Source: an uncultured Eubacteriales bacterium (lineage in GTDB: Bacteria > Bacillota > Clostridia > Peptostreptococcales > Anaerovoracaceae). From it: a stretch of DNA of 10,101 nt. Where the stretch lies: positions 1-10,101 of the forward strand of contig CADBSP010000146.1 of assembly GCA_902797405.1 (NCBI GenBank). Direction: 5' to 3'. Made by a program: the position numbers and the translations under genes. The notes under the pieces are model-generated. The model saw only the letters and a program-made list of their open reading frames with translations, was not told where the DNA came from and ran no database searches. Below, in pieces: positions 6,164 through 10,101 of the stretch (positions are counted from its first letter, which is position 1; every line of letters begins with the position of its first letter).

Positions 6164-7470
6164 CCTCTTTTCCCCTTAATCATGTTCTTGAATTTTTGTA
6201 TGCTGCTCTCTTCCAATTCTTCTTCCAATTCAATGGAAAAAGTTTCTTCCGAAGTAAGCTGGAATTTATCAAAATTCATATAGTCTCTAATGTTGTTGGA
6301 TTCACCTTTTTTCCTAAGCTTACCCGTTACGAATTTTCCGAAGTAATAATAAATTACAGCAAAGACAGGGACGCCCAATATCATTCCGATGAATCCGAAG
6401 AGTCCTCCTCCGATAATGATTGCAAACATTACCCAGAAGCTAGCGATTCCGATTGAGTTTCCAAGTATGGCAGGACCAATTACGTTTCCATCAAGCTGCT
6501 GAAGTATTATGATCAAGATTATGAACCAGAGCGCCTGAATTGGACTTATCAATACGATGATGGCTGCCGATGGAATCGCTCCGATGAACGGACCAAAGAA
6601 CGGGATGATGTTTGTGATTCCTACTATGGTGCTTATCAAAAGCGGATAAGGCAGTTTTAAGACTGTCATCGCTATAAAGCAAAGCACGCCTATAATCGCA
6701 GAGTCAATGATCTTACCGGTAATAAAGCCACCGAATGTTTTGTTGGAATAAGAGGCAAGCTCCAATATTTCTTCCGCCTTAGGCGCTTTAAAGAAAGCAC
6801 GGATAATCATCTTTATCTGTGCAGCGAATTTCTCTTTTCCATTTAGGAAATACGCACATACTATCAAACCTATTACGAGGTTCAATGTTGTCTTTATGGT
6901 TACGATTACTCCCGAAGAGACCCTCTGCATGATCGATCCCACTCCCGGGAGCAAAGTGTTCTGAACCCAGGTAATGAGATTTTTCTGGAGTTCATCCATA
7001 CCTGATTGAATGGTCTCTGTGATTGCAGTATTTTCGAAATTGGCCAGCACCTTATCCACCAGTTCGCTTACGTGGTCCAAATTGGATGGGAGCGATTGTG
7101 AAATTACGCTTATGCTCTCTATGACCTGAGGTATGAGGAGCGCTGCCATTCCGGCAACTATTCCGATCACGATGATAAGGCATATCACGGTTGCTATTAC
7201 CTTAGATATTGTAAGCGCTCGCCTACTAGTTTTGGATTCACCCTTTATTGACCGATAGCATTTACGTACTATGAAATTGTAAATCGGGCTAAGCAAATAC
7301 GCCATGACAAAGCCATAAAGGAAGGGAGAGATGATGGTTATCATCTTGGATATCCCCTCCAGGAATCCCGTATAGTTCGTCACCAAATGATAGAACAATA
7401 TCAAGAGCGCGCCAACGATAACTATGGTGCTTCCCCATTTAAAGTATGTGCTTCTACTGATTCTCTTCAT
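6160..7470 (-). CDS. AI-2E family transporter (PF01594-type membrane protein)
   Basis: A 436-residue integral membrane protein with the AI-2E transporter pattern. Seen: a pair of N-terminal hydrophobic segments (about 13-30 and 40-65); a third near 90-115; a soluble amphipathic stretch at about 120-185; then a hydrophobic C-terminal block holding IIPFFGPFIGAIPSA, QQLDGNVIGPAILG and GLFGFIGMILGVPVFAVIYYYFG. A charged cytoplasmic tail of about 50 residues with an acidic run (ELEEELEES) follows. The family name comes from E. coli TqsA, but members have varied roles, including Na+/H+ exchange, so the name alone is no evidence for quorum sensing. AGGGG lies very close to the ATG, with AAAGG further up, so ribosome-site spacing is not ideal. 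The gene follows the DUF853 gene by 70 bp and overlaps murB by 4 bp; a link to envelope or ion homeostasis is inferred from this coupling only. Confidence 0.9.
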   Translation of the reverse strand: MKRISRSTYFKWGSTIVIVGALLILFYHLVTNYTGFLEGISKMITIISPFLYGFVMAYLLSPIYNFIVRKCYRSIKGESKTSRRALTISKVIATVICLIIVIGIVAGMAALLIPQVIESISVISQSLPSNLDHVSELVDKVLANFENTAITETIQSGMDELQKNLITWVQNTLLPGVGSIMQRVSSGVIVTIKTTLNLVIGLIVCAYFLNGKEKFAAQIKMIIRAFFKAPKAEEILELASYSNKTFGGFITGKIIDSAIIGVLCFIAMTVLKLPYPLLISTIVGITNIIPFFGPFIGAIPSAAIIVLISPIQALWFIILIIILQQLDGNVIGPAILGNSIGIASFWVMFAIIIGGGLFGFIGMILGVPVFAVIYYYFGKFVTGKLRKKGESNNIRDYMNFDKFQLTSEETFSIELEEELEESSIQKFKNMIKGKRG

Positions 7471-7495
7471 CGCCCCTGACCTTTTTTAATACATT

Positions 7496-7531
7496 ATTAT
7501 GTGTCTTATTTCGCGACTAATTTCGTGTCTA
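7496..7531. repeat. Three imperfect 12-bp tandem repeats between the DUF853 and AI-2E-family genes
   Basis: On the plus strand three adjacent 12-mers, ATTATGTGTCTT, ATTTCGCGACTA and ATTTCGTGTCTA, make up half of this 70-bp gap. The last two differ at two positions; the first is more diverged. They lie 10-45 bases after the DUF853 stop and 26 bases before the AI-2E-family start. A similar unit (GTGTCTAATTTCGTG, 2323-2337) overlaps the 3' end of whiA. No hairpin or terminator is evident here. Confidence 0.5.
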
Positions 7532-7540
7532 ATCCAAGTA

Positions 7541-9205
7541 TTATTTCTTGCCGATTAAATTCTTAAAGAACCCGCGGCCTAAGGTAGACCCCAGATTTCC
7601 TCCTACTTTCTTACCCAAGGTACCGCCGATTGTATCACCGACCATTTTGCCGAATTCACGACCCAGGGTACTTCCTACGGAACCAACAGCATTCTGAGCC
7701 TGGCGTTCCCTGGCTCTTTGCTCTTTCTCATAGGCTTTCTGTGCTTCCTTCTCAGCCTTCTCCTGAGCTTTGATGGCTTCTCTTTCTGCCTTTTCCTGTA
7801 GCTTCAAGGCTTCCTTAGCTGCTTCCGCATCTTCCTTTGCTTTTTGTCTTTCAAATTCCAGTTTTTCTTTTTCAAAGGCTGCGCGTTCAGCTGCTAGTCT
7901 CGCTTCCTCTGCAGCGAGCTGAGCCTGTCCGTGAAGCACTTCATAAGCGGATTCATTGTCCACGTATGTATCGTATTTGGACATTCCGTCGGTGTTAATC
8001 ATCGATTCTCTAACCGCAGGATCCGCAGGTCCCATTAAGCTCTGAGGACAAATAATGGACGTACGCTGGGTTATCATAGGAACACCGTCATCGTCCAGGA
8101 AGGAAACCAGGGCTTCTCCTGTTCCGAGTTCCATAATCACGTCCTCGGTTTTAAAGTTAGGATTCTCTCTGAATGACTGAGCAGCAGCTTTTACTGCTTT
8201 GATTTCCGCAGGGGTATATGCTCTCAGCGCATGCTGAACTTTGTTGCTGAGCTGTGCCAAAACGCTGTTCGGAATATCCGCCGGATTCTGGGTTACAAAG
8301 TAAACGCCTACCCCCTTGGAACGAATCAGCTTAACCATCTGCTCGATTTTTTGGATAAAGACGGACGGCATATCCGTGAATAGGAAATGCGCTTCATCGA
8401 AGAAGAATACTAGTTTTGGTTTTTCCATATCTCCCTCTTCCGGAAGTTTCTCGAACAGTTCCGCCATCATCCAAAGTAGGAAGATAGAATACAGTTTAGG
8501 ACTCTGAACCAGCTTGACGGAATCCAAAACATTTATCATTCCTTTTCCGTTGATGTCCGGTCTAATCCAGTCCATGATGTTTAAATCAGGCTCCCCGAAG
8601 AACATGTTTCCGCCCTGATCTTCAATCGGGAGAATAGCTCTTACGATTCCGCCCAACGACTGCTGCGTGATATTTCCATAATGTAAGATATATTCATCCT
8701 TATGTTCGCCAACATAATTCACCATGGCTCTCAGATCCTTTAAATCAATAAGCAGGAGACCATTGTCGTCGGCAATTCTGAATATGATATTCAGCACACC
8801 TTCCTGTGCTTCGGAAAGGTTTAGGATTCTTGCCAAAAGCTCGGGTCCCATATCGGATACCGTAGCTCTTATAGGATGTCCTCCCTCTCCAAAAATGTCC
8901 CAGAAAGTCGTGGAATAACCGTGATATCTGAAGCAGTCTCTAAGCCCGAATTTATCGATTCTTCTTTCCATGTCTTCTGTTTGTTGGCCTGGCGTGCAAA
9001 TGCCTGAAACATCTCCCTTAACGTCGCACATGAATACGGGAACCCCGGCGTCAGCAAAGGACTCTGCCAGAACCTTCATGGTTATGGTTTTACCGGTACC
9101 TGTTGCACCCGCAATTAGACCATGTCTATTACTCATGGAAAGGTCCAGATTAACTCTATTACCTTCTGCATCTATACCAACATATATCTTATTATCTATA
9201 AGCAT
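7541..9205 (-). CDS. HerA-like P-loop ATPase, DUF853 (YjgR-type) family
   Basis: A 554-residue ATPase of the HerA/FtsK superfamily, close in plan to E. coli YjgR (DUF853, helicase HerA-like C-terminal domain). Seen: Walker A GATGTGKT at 33-40; VPVFMCDVKGDVSG at 55-68; Walker B FFFDEAH with Asp270-Glu271; the sensor motif VYFVTQNPADIP at 301-312; and ALRAYTP with Arg328 as a likely arginine finger. The fold suggests a hexameric nucleotide-driven motor; the cellular role of DUF853 proteins is not settled. After the ATPase core come about 75 residues of Ala/Glu/Lys coiled coil (roughly 430-505) and a Gly-rich basic tail (about 510-554) with repeated GSTLGR, GGTLGKK and GGNLG units. The ATG at 9205 has GGAGG six bases upstream. 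It heads the minus-strand cluster and is divergent from udk. No nuclease partner (NurA-like) is adjacent, so I do not call it a defence or repair HerA. Confidence 0.88.
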   Translation of the reverse strand: MLIDNKIYVGIDAEGNRVNLDLSMSNRHGLIAGATGTGKTITMKVLAESFADAGVPVFMCDVKGDVSGICTPGQQTEDMERRIDKFGLRDCFRYHGYSTTFWDIFGEGGHPIRATVSDMGPELLARILNLSEAQEGVLNIIFRIADDNGLLLIDLKDLRAMVNYVGEHKDEYILHYGNITQQSLGGIVRAILPIEDQGGNMFFGEPDLNIMDWIRPDINGKGMINVLDSVKLVQSPKLYSIFLLWMMAELFEKLPEEGDMEKPKLVFFFDEAHFLFTDMPSVFIQKIEQMVKLIRSKGVGVYFVTQNPADIPNSVLAQLSNKVQHALRAYTPAEIKAVKAAAQSFRENPNFKTEDVIMELGTGEALVSFLDDDGVPMITQRTSIICPQSLMGPADPAVRESMINTDGMSKYDTYVDNESAYEVLHGQAQLAAEEARLAAERAAFEKEKLEFERQKAKEDAEAAKEALKLQEKAEREAIKAQEKAEKEAQKAYEKEQRARERQAQNAVGSVGSTLGREFGKMVGDTIGGTLGKKVGGNLGSTLGRGFFKNLIGKK

Positions 9206-9252
9206 TTCTTACCTCCGAATCACATATTCAAAAATAGAATTATCCAACATAT

Positions 9253-9282
9253 ATTTTAACCTATACTATGTAGTTTATTCAA
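9253..9282 (-). promoter_or_regulatory. Candidate promoter for the DUF853 gene cluster
   Basis: On the minus strand TTGAAT (9282-9277), an 18-bp spacer and TAAAAT (9258-9253) match the housekeeping sigma-factor consensus at four and five of six positions. Transcription would start near 9246, leaving a leader of about 40 nt with GGAGG before the ATG at 9205. This is the only good candidate upstream of DUF853, AI-2E-family and murB genes. Confidence 0.45.
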
Positions 9283-9329
9283 GATAATCTGCGCTTAACT
9301 TATTGCTTTTTTTATTGCCGATAATAGTA

Positions 9330-9335
9330 TATAAT
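9330..9335 (+). promoter_or_regulatory. Candidate -10 element of the udk promoter
   Basis: A perfect TATAAT lies 63 bases upstream of the udk start. At 17-bp spacing the -35 position is only a T-run (9307-9312); the better hexamer TTGCTT (9303-9308) would need 21 bp to this -10, or 16 bp to the weaker TAGTAT at 9325-9330. The 193-bp gap between DUF853 and udk thus holds both divergent promoters and no gene. Confidence 0.35.
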
Positions 9336-9398
9336 TTTTAAGAATAATAAATCATAAAACCATATTGTGATAATGAACCTGGTTCGGAAAGGATGCTT

Positions 9399-10019
9399 AT
9401 GAGCGATATTATTGTAATCGGAATAGCCGGCGGAACCGGAAGCGGCAAAACCACCATCACTCAGGAAATCGTAAAGAGTCTGGGAAACAACGTAACCGTA
9501 ATCACTCACGACAGCTATTATAAGGCTCATCACGACTTAAGCTACGATGAACGTGTTAAGCTAAACTACGACCATCCAAATGCATACGACACGGAAATGT
9601 TCGCCAAAGACCTGGAAGCACTCAGACGCGGCGAGATCGTGGAGTGTCCGATTTACGACTACACTATTCACGATCGTTCCGAGAACACTATCACCATTCA
9701 TCCCACCAAGGTTATCATCGTAGAAGGGATTATGATTTTCCACTATGAAGAAATCAGGAAACTGATGGACATAAAGGTCTTTGTTGATGCCGATGCCGAC
9801 ATCAGAATTCTTAGAAGAATCATGCGCGATGTAAAGGAACGCGCCCGCAGCCTGGATAGCGTAATAAACCAATACATCACCACTGTTAAGCCCATGCACG
9901 AAGCTTTTATCGAACCATCCAAAAGATATGCCGACATCATCATCCCCGAGGGTGGTCAGAACATCGTAGCATTGGAAATGTTAATCGGAAGAATCAAGGC
10001 TCATTTGAACAAAAACTAA
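9399..10019 (+). CDS. udk: Uridine kinase
   Basis: Uridine kinase phosphorylates uridine or cytidine to UMP or CMP in pyrimidine salvage, using ATP or GTP. Seen: 206 residues, the usual bacterial length; Walker A GGTGSGKTT at 11-19; HDSYYK at 37-42, with the likely catalytic Asp38; NYDHPNAYD at 56-64; CPIYDYTIHDR at 83-93; VEGIMIF at 108-114; FVDADADIR at 128-136; and an arginine-rich lid (RRIMRDVKERARS) at 139-151. An ATG at 9393 lies directly against the GGAAAGG ribosome site (9386-9392) and cannot be the start; the ATG at 9399, six bases downstream, gives the typical N-terminus MSDIIVIGIAGG. It is transcribed away from the DUF853 gene, has its own promoter region, and ends in a strong intrinsic terminator, so it is probably monocistronic. 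Confidence 0.95.
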   Translation: MSDIIVIGIAGGTGSGKTTITQEIVKSLGNNVTVITHDSYYKAHHDLSYDERVKLNYDHPNAYDTEMFAKDLEALRRGEIVECPIYDYTIHDRSENTITIHPTKVIIVEGIMIFHYEEIRKLMDIKVFVDADADIRILRRIMRDVKERARSLDSVINQYITTVKPMHEAFIEPSKRYADIIIPEGGQNIVALEMLIGRIKAHLNKN

Positions 10020-10054
10020 CGACCGAACAATCTTTTTTAATAAGTCAAACAGAT

Positions 10055-10089
10055 AAGATCTTCTTTGATAACAAAGAGGGTCTTTTTTT
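10055..10089 (+). terminator. Intrinsic terminator of udk
   Basis: A 13-bp stem AAGATCTTCTTTG / CAAAGAGGGTCTT (two G-U pairs) closes a four-base loop ATAA and runs into a T-tract at 10083-10089. It starts 35 bases after the udk stop codon. Confidence 0.88.
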
Positions 10090-10101
10090 GGATAGCAAAG
10101 A

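Noticed and set aside
7541..9205. HerA-type defence system (HerA with a nuclease or SIR2/DUF4297 partner)
   Set aside because: No partner gene is adjacent; neighbours are a transporter, murB and udk, and the protein matches the YjgR/DUF853 housekeeping type.
8970..9287. Plus-strand 105-codon frame opposite the DUF853 N-terminus
   Set aside because: It is antisense to the Walker A region and lacks a ribosome site; its end falls in the divergent promoter region.
9393..9398. ATG start for udk two codons upstream
   Set aside because: It abuts the GGAAAGG ribosome site with zero spacing; ATG 9399 has six bases.
9561..9899. Minus-strand 112-codon frame opposite udk
   Set aside because: It lies wholly antisense to a clear uridine kinase and resembles nothing known.

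Overview
The window looks like a chromosomal segment of an anaerobic Bacillota, most likely a member of Clostridia. The evidence is a murB/rapZ/whiA housekeeping block, AT-rich intergenic DNA, AGGAGG-type ribosome binding sites on nearly every gene, a lysine-fermentation-type enzyme (Kce/BKACE), and a rotary V/A-type ATPase. I cannot name the genus from sequence alone. No transposase, integrase, tRNA, rRNA or CRISPR array is visible.

Layout: eight genes plus one partial gene. Everything from about 1 to 9205 is on the minus strand; only the uridine kinase gene at the right end is on the plus strand. Reading the minus strand in transcription order (right to left): a HerA-like/DUF853 ATPase; an AI-2E-family membrane protein; murB (4-bp ATGA overlap with the previous gene); rapZ; a 3-keto-5-aminohexanoate cleavage-type enzyme with its own promoter-like signals and a clear intrinsic terminator; whiA; then, after a 268-bp AT-rich regulatory gap, the start of a V-type ATPase operon (atpE, a DUF2764 gene, atpA), which runs off the left edge. 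udk diverges from the DUF853 gene across a 193-bp promoter region and ends in a strong intrinsic terminator.

How the genes work together: murB (peptidoglycan precursor synthesis), rapZ (nucleotide-binding regulator of amino-sugar/envelope metabolism in relatives) and whiA (DNA-binding regulator linked to division) form the common Firmicutes envelope/division neighbourhood. Here the usual middle gene between rapZ and whiA (yvcK/gluconeogenesis factor) is missing and a Kce-type gene sits there as a separately promoted and terminated unit. The ATPase operon has the compact order E, DUF2764, A, which is familiar from spirochaetes, Bacteroidota and Chlamydiae rather than the usual clostridial ntp order.

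Three starts were corrected from upstream alternatives because of ribosome-binding-site position: atpE (ATG at 2052, not GTG at 2058), whiA (ATG at 3271, not TTG at 3286) and udk (ATG at 9399, not 9393). The most interesting non-coding signals are the dyad lying inside the putative kce promoter, AGACAC boxes that I see only in or at the edge of intergenic DNA, a three-unit 12-bp tandem repeat downstream of the DUF853 gene, and several dyads in the atpE leader.
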